Shown: one piece after another, positions 22,231 through 29,320 of the stretch
How the letters are laid out: every line of letters starts with the position of its first letter
How positions within the stretch are numbered: the first letter of the stretch is position 1
From: Candidatus Doudnabacteria bacterium RIFCSPHIGHO2_02_FULL_42_25
GTDB lineage: Bacteria; Patescibacteria; Doudnabacteria; UBA920; O2-02-FULL-48-8
Reading direction: 5' to 3'
Assembly: GCA_001777665.1 (NCBI GenBank)
Contig: MFEQ01000006.1
Coordinates: 14,956-78,955 of the forward strand
DNA length: 64,000 bases
Translations under genes and position numbers: made by a program
Notes under the pieces: generated by a model
What the model saw: only the letters and a program-made list of their open reading frames with translations
Databases searched by the model: none
What the model was told of the DNA's origin: nothing

Positions 22231-22262
22231 TTACCTAGTTGCCCATATGGGCAACTAGGTAA
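22231..22262. repeat. CATATG-centred 32-bp perfect palindrome
   Basis: Half-site TTACCTAGTTGCCCAT followed by its exact complement. The inner 28 bp are identical at 59140-59167, and a variant with matched changes in both arms is at 52477-52510. All three follow cassette terminators. Confidence 0.9.
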
Positions 22263-22278
22263 TCTCTTTTTTTACTTG

Positions 22279-22310
22279 CCTCTAATTTCAGCGATCGCTG
22301 AAATTAGAGG
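22279..22310. repeat. GCGATCGC-centred 32-bp perfect palindrome
   Basis: Half-site CCTCTAATTTCAGCGA and its exact complement, three bases from the dnaX stop. It shares only its core with the 32-bp palindrome at 52517-52548, which has the same relation to a CATATG palindrome and a cassette. Confidence 0.9.
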
Positions 22311-22312
22311 AA

Positions 22313-23797
22313 CTAGTTCTCTACTTCCCCGCCCATAATTTTGAGGGCGGACTCCACTAACTCATCTTTTTGCTCCACTTGAGCCTCACCTTTTTGTAAC
22401 GTAGGTTTTACCATCAGTTTCAGTCCCGTCACTTCTTCGATTACTTGATCGACAACGATTCGATTCTTACGCGCTTCGATCGCATCTTTATGAAATTTAT
22501 ATGGAAATATCACTACCAGTTCTTTTCCTTCTATAGAAATAGGCTGAGCTAGTTTTAAACTCGAGATAAGCGAGTGGTTATATTCTTTTAGTTTTTCCAG
22601 AATCTGCGGCCAGTGAGCTTGGACTTTGGCAAATAACTCCCCCTCGCCCTCTCTTACATTAAGAGGGGGTTCCTCTGCTGCTTCATCCCCCCTTAATATA
22701 AGGGGGGATTGAGGGGGGTTATTCTCCTCGGTCGCCTCTACTGCGGCTAATTCAAGTGGCAGACTCTGGATCGATGACCATTTGATTTCACCTTCAGCTT
22801 TCTGGAATATCTGAATGATCTGCATAATTCTTGGCAATTCCAAAGCTTGGGCTTGATCCTTCATCTTCTGTGAAATTTCTTCGGTATAACCAAAATCAGA
22901 AGTTGTCCCCACTTTCGTCAACAATATTTTTCGCAAATACTCTAAAAAATCTTTTTCAAATTGATATAAATCTTTGCCCCCATAAGTCAGATCTGAAATA
23001 AAACTCACCGCTTCTTGGGTTTGATTTTCTACGAGCAGATCTAGGAATTTACTCAAAGTCTTCACGCCTGTTAAACCGAGGACTGTTTCGACTAATTCTT
23101 CAGTAATCTCGCCTTCGGCGTAATTCATAACTTGATCGAGTAGTGATAGCCCATCTCGAAAACTGCCATCCGCAGCAGTCGCGATTTCCATCAGGGCTCC
23201 TTCACTAACTTTGATCTGATTATCGGAAGCCACATATGCGAGATGCTTGCTTAAATCTGCAATGCCGACTTTTTTAAAATCAAATCGTTGCGTCCGCGAA
23301 ATAATCGTGGCTGGAACTTTATGAATTTCGGTCGTGGCCAAAATAAATACGGCATGACTCGGTGGTTCTTCCAAAGTCTTAAGTAATGCATTAAAAGCGC
23401 CTTTTGAAAGCATGTGCACTTCATCGACAATAATCACTTTATATGTGGCCTTAGTTGGGGCAAATTGCAAATGATCGATCAATTCTCGAATATTATCCAC
23501 GCCAGTGTGCGACGCCGCATCTATTTCCAGCAAATCTAAACTGGTATTCTCTAGAAATGGTTTACAGATCTCGCATTCGTTGCAGGGTTCCGAGCCTGTT
23601 CTATTCTGACAATTAATAGCCCGCGCAAAAATCCGAGCTAGCGTCGTTTTCCCGACCCCTCTGGGTCCGGTGAATAAATAAGCGTGGCCCACGCGATTAT
23701 TGGCGACCGCATTGGCGAGCGTGGTTTTGATGTGTTCCTGATTGACCACGGAACCGAAATTCAGTGGCCGATATTTTCTATACAATACTAAGTTCAT
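22313..23797 (-). CDS. dnaX: DNA polymerase III subunit gamma/tau
   Basis: 494 residues. Walker A G-P-R-G-V-G-K-T-T near 45-53; the zinc module has four Cys (C-Q-N-R and C-N-E-C-E-I-C) near 65-85; D-E-V-H-M Walker B; and S-R-T-Q-R-F sensor near 165. It loads the sliding clamp and organises the replicase. Between domain III and the C-terminal region, residues about 360-390 (bases about 22639-22725) are two palindromic repeats read in frame: P-P-Q-S-P-L-I-L-R-G-D and E-P-P-L-N-V-R-E-G-E-G. The linker position makes the insert tolerable. A 32-bp GCGATCGC palindrome follows the stop. Confidence 0.95.
   Translation of the reverse strand: MNLVLYRKYRPLNFGSVVNQEHIKTTLANAVANNRVGHAYLFTGPRGVGKTTLARIFARAINCQNRTGSEPCNECEICKPFLENTSLDLLEIDAASHTGVDNIRELIDHLQFAPTKATYKVIIVDEVHMLSKGAFNALLKTLEEPPSHAVFILATTEIHKVPATIISRTQRFDFKKVGIADLSKHLAYVASDNQIKVSEGALMEIATAADGSFRDGLSLLDQVMNYAEGEITEELVETVLGLTGVKTLSKFLDLLVENQTQEAVSFISDLTYGGKDLYQFEKDFLEYLRKILLTKVGTTSDFGYTEEISQKMKDQAQALELPRIMQIIQIFQKAEGEIKWSSIQSLPLELAAVEATEENNPPQSPLILRGDEAAEEPPLNVREGEGELFAKVQAHWPQILEKLKEYNHSLISSLKLAQPISIEGKELVVIFPYKFHKDAIEARKNRIVVDQVIEEVTGLKLMVKPTLQKGEAQVEQKDELVESALKIMGGEVEN
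22639..22725. repeat. Two translated palindromes inside dnaX
   Basis: ATCCCCCCTTA-ata-TAAGGGGGGAT at 22685-22709 is a perfect 11-bp stem; a related diverged one, CCCCTCGCCCTCTCTTA/TTAAGAGGGGG, lies at 22639-22670. The same kind of repeat is intergenic at 30406-30428 (CCTCCCCTTA/TTAAGGGGAGG). Confidence 0.85.
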
Positions 23798-23880
23798 AAG
23801 ATTTCTACGAAAGTACGAATTCTCGAATTACGAACTGTTCGTAGTTTCGTAAGTTCGTATTTCGTAGATAGTTTACCACA
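23798..23880. repeat. TACGAA-rich inverted repeat upstream of dnaX
   Basis: TCTACGAAAGTACGAA (left) and TTCGTATTTCGTAGA (right) form an imperfect hairpin. A similar TTCGTA-type stretch lies at 30957-30992 upstream of corA. No gene. Confidence 0.6.
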
Positions 23881-23935
23881 AATCAAAAAAGAACTAAATC
23901 AGTTCTTCTGTTTACTTCTTACTGTTTACTAATTA

Positions 23936-24391
23936 CTACTTTTTAAACACGAATAATTTATACCCAGTGAAATTCCAGACCAGACTAACACCTGTGGCGA
24001 TAACTTTGGCCCCGAATAGCCATGGTCGGGCCTCCACTCCAAACATTGGATCCACAAACGTCGTGATCGCAACTACTACTCCAGTATTAATTGCGACTCC
24101 GATAATACTCACGAATAAAAACATGCTCGCTTTCCTACCTTCGTGAGCATGGCTATGATCATGGAAGGCCCAATTCTTGTTCAAAAAATAACTGTTCGTC
24201 GTCGCGATAGTGAACGAAACAACATTCAACGGAATCAAGTCAGCACCACCTGTGATGCCTGTGACTTTAGAAAGAATAAACAAAACGATGTAATCGATTC
24301 CAGTATTGATTAACCCAACAACAAAAAACCGTGAGAATTGCGCTACGGTTCTTTTAATTTCAGCTTTCGGTATTTGTGCCTCTGTACTTAT
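23936..24391 (-). CDS. GtrA-family membrane protein, apparently with an ATA start
   Basis: With start at 24389-24391 the protein is 151 residues. Homology to GtrA clearly begins before the first standard start codon (TTG at 24283): the first membrane helix F-F-V-V-G-L-I-N-T-G-I-D-Y lies upstream of it, after A-E-I-K-R-T-V-A-Q-F-S-R. The only start-like codon ahead of that is ATA followed by S-T-E-A-Q, so either ATA is used or ATG has mutated. Four helices; motifs N-K-N-W-A-F and a final Y-K-L-F-V-F-K-K. GtrA proteins help flip lipid-linked sugars. A GC palindrome lies just upstream. Confidence 0.8.
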   Translation of the reverse strand: MSTEAQIPKAEIKRTVAQFSRFFVVGLINTGIDYIVLFILSKVTGITGGADLIPLNVVSFTIATTNSYFLNKNWAFHDHSHAHEGRKASMFLFVSIIGVAINTGVVVAITTFVDPMFGVEARPWLFGAKVIATGVSLVWNFTGYKLFVFKK

Positions 24392-24400
24392 TACTTTTTA

Positions 24401-24420
24401 CCTGCCTGCCGGCAGGCAGG
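24401..24420. repeat. CCTGCCTGCCGGCAGGCAGG palindrome
   Basis: A perfect 20-bp palindrome ten bases upstream of the apparent gtrA start, flanked by repeated TTACTTTTTAC sequence (also at 24430-24440). Same composition class as the palindromes inside murD, lepA and the GT-C gene. Confidence 0.8.
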
Positions 24421-24438
24421 CTTATTACTAATTACTTT

Positions 24439-25056
24439 TTACAGTTCCTCAAGCTCAGTCTCATCTGAGCTGTCATTTCTGGAGACACTGGCCATGTTAG
24501 CAGCGGCTTCACCGGCCTTGATGACGTTCTCGACAGCTCCCCAATTCGCATCTTTATCTTTCGGTAAAACTATAGTAACTTGGTCCCCTGGTTCAGCTTT
24601 AAAGTAAGTCAGGGATGCCAACAACACTTTAAATGGCTTACCTTCTGCCACGACTTTGTATTCACCTTTTTCGTCCTGTACCAAATTGCCCAAAACTTTT
24701 CTTCGTTCCACTGGTCCTATTTGCTTATAGATAAACGAACCGTCTTCGGCAATTGTCAATTTCAACACGTCGCCCTCGACTAATTTACTTTTCGAGGCAT
24801 AGTTTGATGGCACTGGGTATTGCTTACTATCCGGACCGATCATGTTCTGGCCATCGAAAACTCCTTCTATAATTTTGCCACCTTCGGAGACAGACAAAAC
24901 TTGAGCTTTTTTCATTATATCTGCATTGCTAACAACGCCACCGCCCATCATTTCGCGGAGGAGTTGTCTGGCTGATTGGATGTTTTTTTCTGCCGATTCG
25001 ATCATTTGCGCTATCAGCGCTATATTTGAAATGTTATCCATTGTTGTTGGTGTCAC
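24439..25056 (-). CDS. Conserved CPR protein of unknown function
   Basis: 205 residues. A helical N-terminus (I-A-L-I-A-Q-M-I-E-S-A-E-K-N-I) is followed by a beta-rich domain with G-V-F-D-G-Q-N-M-I-G-P-D and P-V-P-S-N-Y-A-S-K-S-K-L-V-E-G-D, and an acidic tail (D-E-T-E-L-E-E-L). I recognise this as a protein that recurs in CPR genomes without assigned function; the central part resembles small OB- or RNA-binding beta barrels, which is only a guess. No signal peptide. It is preceded by a TTATCCACA DnaA-box-like site at 25089-25097. Confidence 0.65.
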   Translation of the reverse strand: MTPTTMDNISNIALIAQMIESAEKNIQSARQLLREMMGGGVVSNADIMKKAQVLSVSEGGKIIEGVFDGQNMIGPDSKQYPVPSNYASKSKLVEGDVLKLTIAEDGSFIYKQIGPVERRKVLGNLVQDEKGEYKVVAEGKPFKVLLASLTYFKAEPGDQVTIVLPKDKDANWGAVENVIKAGEAAANMASVSRNDSSDETELEEL

Positions 25057-25194
25057 TGGCTAAAATCGCACGATTTTGCAATTTTAACCTATTTATCCAC
25101 AGTTTGTCAATTGTCTTTTGTTTCGGGGAAAGCTTTATTTAAAGCTAAATTATTATAACATGGAAAAGGTTTTTTGTGCAAACCCTAATAGCAC

Positions 25195-25268
25195 CATCAC
25201 GGACGCTACAAGCGAAGCGCGGGCGATCCGGGATCCATGCAGTGGACCCCGGATCTCGGTCCGGGGTG
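25195..25268. repeat. Dispersed repeat with GGATCCCGGATCG-type arms
   Basis: ACCATCACGGACGCTAC...CGATCCGGGATCCAT (25195-25238) is an inverted copy of the sequence at 59217-59275. Next to it, ACCCCGGA-tctcgg-TCCGGGGT at 25246-25266 is a separate hairpin. The rest of 25057-25272 holds no gene; only the TTATCCACA motif and AT-rich sequence. Confidence 0.7.
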
Positions 25269-25272
25269 GCAG

Positions 25273-25446
25273 CTATTTTTTGCCTATTAAACTCTGAACC
25301 CAAACAATAAACGCTCGGAGGCCTGCCACAAAGTCGCCATCGGGTGGATTTTCGAGTAATTCCACAGCTTTTTCTACATCTTTCTCTGGCTGTTCTACTC
25401 TACCCGCGACTCCCTGCTCGTCTTTTATGCGTGGTTCTTGTTCCAT
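25273..25446 (-). CDS. Small unknown protein, 57 residues
   Basis: The ATG at 25444-25446 lies inside the end of the gene at 25425-25865 (22-base overlap in another frame). An acidic N-terminal half (E-Q-E-P-R-I-K-D-E-Q) leads to L-L-E-N-P-P-D-G-D-F, and then a hydrophobic amphipathic end F-V-A-G-L-R-A-F-I-V-W-V-Q-S-L-I-G-K-K, perhaps a membrane-peripheral helix. Tight coupling to the upstream gene supports translation. Below the size usually annotated. Confidence 0.6.
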   Translation of the reverse strand: MEQEPRIKDEQGVAGRVEQPEKDVEKAVELLENPPDGDFVAGLRAFIVWVQSLIGKK

Positions 25447-25865
25447 AATTTTGGATTAATTTCTACATACTCTTTAAACCCAGGAAATTTTTGACATAAC
25501 GCTTCTTCGGTCACACCATCGACGATGGCTTCCTCTAAAATCTTAACCGCTAGACCCATATCCGATGGCATGATACTTGCTACATACATACTGACTTTAT
25601 TTTCCAAATCTTTACGCGCTGACATGTGTACGTGCATATGAACTATATCCACCAGCGCGTGTAATTCATCAAAGTCTCGATGCAGTTCTTTCACAAACTC
25701 CAAAAACTGACTTTCGGAATCGATAAGATTGATATTTTGAACAACTTTCTGCGCAATGTCAGCCGCACGCTGTAAATCTATCCGACGTGAACGAATTAAT
25801 TCCGCCAAAAACAAGGCGACATGTTTTGCAAACTCATTCTTATTATTATCGTTGGCTGGTGGCAT
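25425..25865 (-). CDS. Unknown helical protein upstream of the 57-residue gene
   Basis: 146 residues, soluble, helical: F-A-K-H-V-A-L-F-L-A-E-L-I, D-L-Q-R-A-A-D-I-A-Q-K-V-V, a centre with H-M-H-V-H-M, and an end E-E-A-L-C-Q-K-F-P-G-F-K-E-Y. The four His between about 78 and 84 could bind metal but no known motif fits. No homology recognised. It sits between the TraG-like ATPase operon and the conserved CPR protein at 24439. Confidence 0.65.
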   Translation of the reverse strand: MPPANDNNKNEFAKHVALFLAELIRSRRIDLQRAADIAQKVVQNINLIDSESQFLEFVKELHRDFDELHALVDIVHMHVHMSARKDLENKVSMYVASIMPSDMGLAVKILEEAIVDGVTEEALCQKFPGFKEYVEINPKLWNKNHA

Positions 25866-25893
25866 AACGTTACAGACTATTATTTTTTATTTT

Positions 25894-25990
25894 AACCATT
25901 TCGAGGGCCGGTCAATTGACCGGTTAGCGAGAAATCGATTTTCCGAGAGTGACTCCTCTTAGGAGGGATCTCTCACTTCGTTCGAGATGG
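25894..25990. repeat. Dispersed inverted-end repeat, copy 1
   Basis: Starts AACCATTTCGA and ends TTCGTTCGAGATGG (reverse complement of CCATCTCGA...), with GGAGGGATCTCTCACTTCG inside and a GGCCGGTCAATTGACCGG centre. Other copies: 29198-29271 and 36355-36437. Intergenic, between ATPase and upstream genes. Confidence 0.8.
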
Positions 25991-26011
25991 GGTAGGAGAG
26001 CCCGCTTCAGG

Positions 26012-28546
26012 TTAGAGAGACCGTTCTACTGCGGCTGGGCCAGTCTCTGCAGGAGACCCCAATTGTGTCCGTTTGAGAATTTCATCATACACTTCAGATC
26101 GAGGTTTTCCGTATTTCAAACGCGACAAATTACGAATAACCTGGGCGGATTGCTTATCAGCTCCATCTGGTTTTGGATAAGTCTCCATATTAAATGGGCG
26201 GGAAGCTGTGCCATTGATCATCAATTTCACATAGGCATTAAATCGATCAATGTTGATAACATCAAACTGATTAAACACCGGTGCAAATTCTTTAGCCATA
26301 ATTTCCGCATCTTCGACACCGATCCGGAAAGCAGTAATCGTGCCGGTATTGCCAAACACCGCGTCTTTCATGCGAGTATCCAGAGCGGAGGAACCTTCTT
26401 TTTCCTGGGCAAGTTGAGAAATAAACTGATGAGCCATGATCAAATTGAGCCTGTACTTACGAGCCTCTGATAGAATAGTCGCGAAGCTATCCGTCACAAA
26501 GTTTTGAAATTCATCGACATAGAGATAAAAGTCTCGTCGATTTTGTTCTGGAATATCAGCTCTAGAAAGCGCGGCCATCTGGAGTTTCGAAACAATTATC
26601 AATCCCAGCAATTTGGCATTGACTTCTCCGGTTTTGCCTTTCGATAAATTGATCAGCAAAATTTTACCTTCATCCATGACTTGCCGGAAATCAAATGCTG
26701 AATGCGGCTGGCCAATGATATTTCGCATCATTTCGTTTTCCACGAACCGACCGACTTTAGAAATCAAATAACCCAGCATCTCTGATTTATGGAAATCAGA
26801 AGTTTTCGCCATTTCTTTTTCCCAAAAACTTCTCACTATCGGATCTTTGACTTTTGCGACTTTGTATTTCTGGAAATTCACATCAGTAAACATCCGTGGA
26901 ATATCAGCAATTGTCCCCGGATATTGCTGATCTTCCATCAGAGTCAGCATGACATTGCGCATATTATGCTCAAACATCGGTCCGATAGTCTCTGGTGGGA
27001 AAAGTTTGTAGAAAATCGCAATCATTTCCTGAATCATGAAATCTTTTTGGGATGGATCCTTGGCTTCGAGCATATTTAATCCGAGCGGACGATCCATATC
27101 AAACGGTTCAAACAAAATCACATCTTCAGCCCGTTCTTTCGGAATATATTGCAGTACATCTTCCACCAGATCACCGTGTGGGTCCACGATACAGATCCCT
27201 TCGCCATTTCGAATATCTTGGATGGCCATGTTTTTGAGTAATTCAGTTTTACCAGTACCAGTGCGCCCAATAATATACATGTGTCTCGTCCGATCCTCTC
27301 TCTGGATCCGAATTTTCGTATCTACGCCGCGATAGAGGTTGTGGCCGAGCAACACACCTTCAGCCGGGACATTGGTCGGGGCCGGTGCTTTTTTGGCTGC
27401 GACCCACTTGATATTCGGAGTTTCCAGATATGCTGTAGGCAGATGCCAGATAGACGCCAATTCTTCGGTATTGAGAATCGCGGAAGTGTTTCGGAAAACT
27501 CGGAAAATATAATCAGAGATTACTTGTTGAGGTTTGCGTCGCAACACTTGAAAGCCATTGAACGGCGGCATAGAGTACTGCATAAATGAAGATAGAATAT
27601 TTCGGAGGTTACTCTGGGCCATTTCTTGGCTGGGCGCAGAGCTGACCACGCGCAAATTAAATTTGTAACCAGGACGCGACGCTTTTTCTTCAAACTTTTT
27701 TATCATTTCCTGCTGCATCGGGGTCAGATGCAGCGGTTTGTTCATCCCTGAACGATCCATGTACCCCATTTGTTGTTGCTGCGGTTTACCAGAATTCATA
27801 AATGAATTAAATGCTTCGCTGAAAAGTTTGAAAAATCCATTCATGCCTTTCATTGCCATCGACGATGTAACCACATCAGGATTGCGACCTTGTTGAATTT
27901 CCAATGCATAATGCCGAGGTTTAGATTGCCAATGATCAGTGGAAGGACTGATCAGAAGCTGGATCGCAGCACCTTCGGTTTCTGTAAGTTTGGATAAACT
28001 GTTCGTCAGAGCATTCAAAGGATCAGTTTCCATGACTTTGTATGTCCGAACTGGAAAAGCGTAATCTTTCTGCAACGATAACTCCGCGGCAGTCACTACA
28101 GAATCTTTGCCGAAAATATTATAGGGTTTGATAACTTCAATATTCGCTTTTGAATATTGAGCATGTAACTGTTTCTCGATTAAATCTTGCAAGTGCTTGG
28201 GCGTATTAATAAAAAATGAAATTTTCTTGGCATGGGCCGCGATTTCGACACTGATATATTCATTGATCCCCAAAAAACTACTAACTCCGCGATCTTGGTG
28301 GGTCGTGATAGTCGTGAAGAACTGCTCGGCGATGGCTATCATTTCTTTTTCTTGCTTCTGTGGCTCTTTTTCCGGATCAGAATTTTCTTTTGGGATCGAT
28401 ACTTCGAGGAATACTGATTTCAAAACTCTTGGCGCCCAGGTTTTTTTCCGTAAGACATCGATAAAAACGTAATACAAAAGCAACCCACCCATTCCTAGGA
28501 TGGCGATCAGTATCACCCAAAAAATTATCATTGCTGGACTAGACAT
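26012..28546 (-). CDS. TraG/VirD4-like membrane ATPase
   Basis: 844 residues. Two membrane segments at the N-terminus (residues 5-33), a long beta/alpha region, then the P-loop ATPase: G-R-T-G-T-G-K-T-E-L (Walker A, about 430), V-D-P-H-G-D-L and Y-V-D-E-F-Q-N-F (Walker B), and a sensor region L-I-M-A-H-Q-F-I-S-Q-L. This is the coupling-protein fold of DNA-translocating type IV systems. No relaxase, VirB or pilus gene is nearby. CPR genomes commonly carry this orphan; DNA uptake or transfer is a reasonable but unproven role. It overlaps the next gene by one base. Confidence 0.88.
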   Translation of the reverse strand: MSSPAMIIFWVILIAILGMGGLLLYYVFIDVLRKKTWAPRVLKSVFLEVSIPKENSDPEKEPQKQEKEMIAIAEQFFTTITTHQDRGVSSFLGINEYISVEIAAHAKKISFFINTPKHLQDLIEKQLHAQYSKANIEVIKPYNIFGKDSVVTAAELSLQKDYAFPVRTYKVMETDPLNALTNSLSKLTETEGAAIQLLISPSTDHWQSKPRHYALEIQQGRNPDVVTSSMAMKGMNGFFKLFSEAFNSFMNSGKPQQQQMGYMDRSGMNKPLHLTPMQQEMIKKFEEKASRPGYKFNLRVVSSAPSQEMAQSNLRNILSSFMQYSMPPFNGFQVLRRKPQQVISDYIFRVFRNTSAILNTEELASIWHLPTAYLETPNIKWVAAKKAPAPTNVPAEGVLLGHNLYRGVDTKIRIQREDRTRHMYIIGRTGTGKTELLKNMAIQDIRNGEGICIVDPHGDLVEDVLQYIPKERAEDVILFEPFDMDRPLGLNMLEAKDPSQKDFMIQEMIAIFYKLFPPETIGPMFEHNMRNVMLTLMEDQQYPGTIADIPRMFTDVNFQKYKVAKVKDPIVRSFWEKEMAKTSDFHKSEMLGYLISKVGRFVENEMMRNIIGQPHSAFDFRQVMDEGKILLINLSKGKTGEVNAKLLGLIIVSKLQMAALSRADIPEQNRRDFYLYVDEFQNFVTDSFATILSEARKYRLNLIMAHQFISQLAQEKEGSSALDTRMKDAVFGNTGTITAFRIGVEDAEIMAKEFAPVFNQFDVINIDRFNAYVKLMINGTASRPFNMETYPKPDGADKQSAQVIRNLSRLKYGKPRSEVYDEILKRTQLGSPAETGPAAVERSL

Positions 28547-29184
28547 CAGTTTGTAAACTTAAAAGTCGAAAGGATTTGATCAAAATCCAGTATTAAGTTC
28601 TCCTGATTATAAAAATGCGAATCAGACCCTAGTCTTAGGATATAAATTTTATTATTGTTTGGTAAAAAAACATAAATAACTGCACCTCCTTCACCATCAT
28701 ATTTCTGTTTAAGGCCAATTTTATCATCTACTCTAAGCTCATTTTGCTGAAAGGAAAAACCGACTTCACTTTCATTGAGTATTTTGTCTATTTCATCTTT
28801 TGAATTATATTGTTCAGAACTTGTAAGCCATTGAGTTAGATTTAAATTCGACAAATTATTTTCTGTACTGATCTCTAATCCCGAAAACTCATCAATATCA
28901 AATATTATAGTTTTATCATCAGAGGAAATTATAAAATAACTTGGATATTTAAACTCAAATCCATAATCTGTATTTGTATAAGTTTTCCAATCTGACGGAA
29001 CGTCAGATTGCTCCGACCGAAGCGTCGGAGCTTCTTGACTGATCTCTGACTTTTTTATCTCCTGCCACCAGAAATATGAACCTGCGATTAATACTAAAAG
29101 CAAAACTCCAAGGACGGTATACAAAACCTTGTGGTTTAATACTGGATGGTTTGGTGGAATTGGGTTTTGGTTTTCTATTTGCAT
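28546..29184 (-). CDS. Anchored extracytoplasmic protein, PsbP-like, paralog 1
   Basis: 212 residues: a short cytoplasmic part, one membrane helix (about 20-42), then an extracytoplasmic domain with Y-G-F-E-F-K-Y-P near 75-82, a motif of PsbP/DUF1795-like beta-sandwich proteins. A double hairpin (28989-29031) is translated as T-L-R-S-E-Q-S-D-V-P-S-D-W between anchor and domain. The gene directly precedes the TraG-like ATPase in the same operon. The next gene, 29321-30313, is a longer paralog with the same linker. Function unknown. Confidence 0.7.
   Translation of the reverse strand: MQIENQNPIPPNHPVLNHKVLYTVLGVLLLVLIAGSYFWWQEIKKSEISQEAPTLRSEQSDVPSDWKTYTNTDYGFEFKYPSYFIISSDDKTIIFDIDEFSGLEISTENNLSNLNLTQWLTSSEQYNSKDEIDKILNESEVGFSFQQNELRVDDKIGLKQKYDGEGGAVIYVFLPNNNKIYILRLGSDSHFYNQENLILDFDQILSTFKFTN
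28989..29031. repeat. Double hairpin translated in a linker, copy 1
   Basis: AATCTGACG-gaa-CGTCAGATT followed immediately by GCTCCGAC-cgaa-GCGTCGGAGC. Repeated base for base at 30121-30162 in the neighbouring paralog. Confidence 0.85.
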
Positions 29185-29197
29185 TGTTTATTATTTT

Positions 29198-29271
29198 AAC
29201 CATTTCGACCCCGGACTTGATCCGGGGGAGAAATCGCTCTTGGGAGGGATCTCTCTCTTCGTTCGAGATGG
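29198..29271. repeat. Dispersed inverted-end repeat, copy 2
   Basis: AACCATTTCGA start, GACCCCGGACTTGATCCGGGGG centre hairpin, GGGAGGGATCTCTC and the end TTCGTTCGAGATGG. Short form of the family at 25894-25990. Confidence 0.8.
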
Positions 29272-29320
29272 GAATCTACGTAGTTAACTACGTAATAAAT
29301 TTTGTTTTTCTATTTGCACA

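Noticed and set aside
25089..25097. Origin of replication because of a perfect TTATCCACA
   Set aside because: Only one good DnaA box here, none clustered, and no dnaA or dnaN nearby. The boxes before dnaB at 34260-34290 are degenerate.
26012..28546. Integrated conjugative element or plasmid remnant
   Set aside because: No relaxase, integrase, replication or partition genes and no flanking direct repeats. The neighbours are ordinary chromosomal genes.
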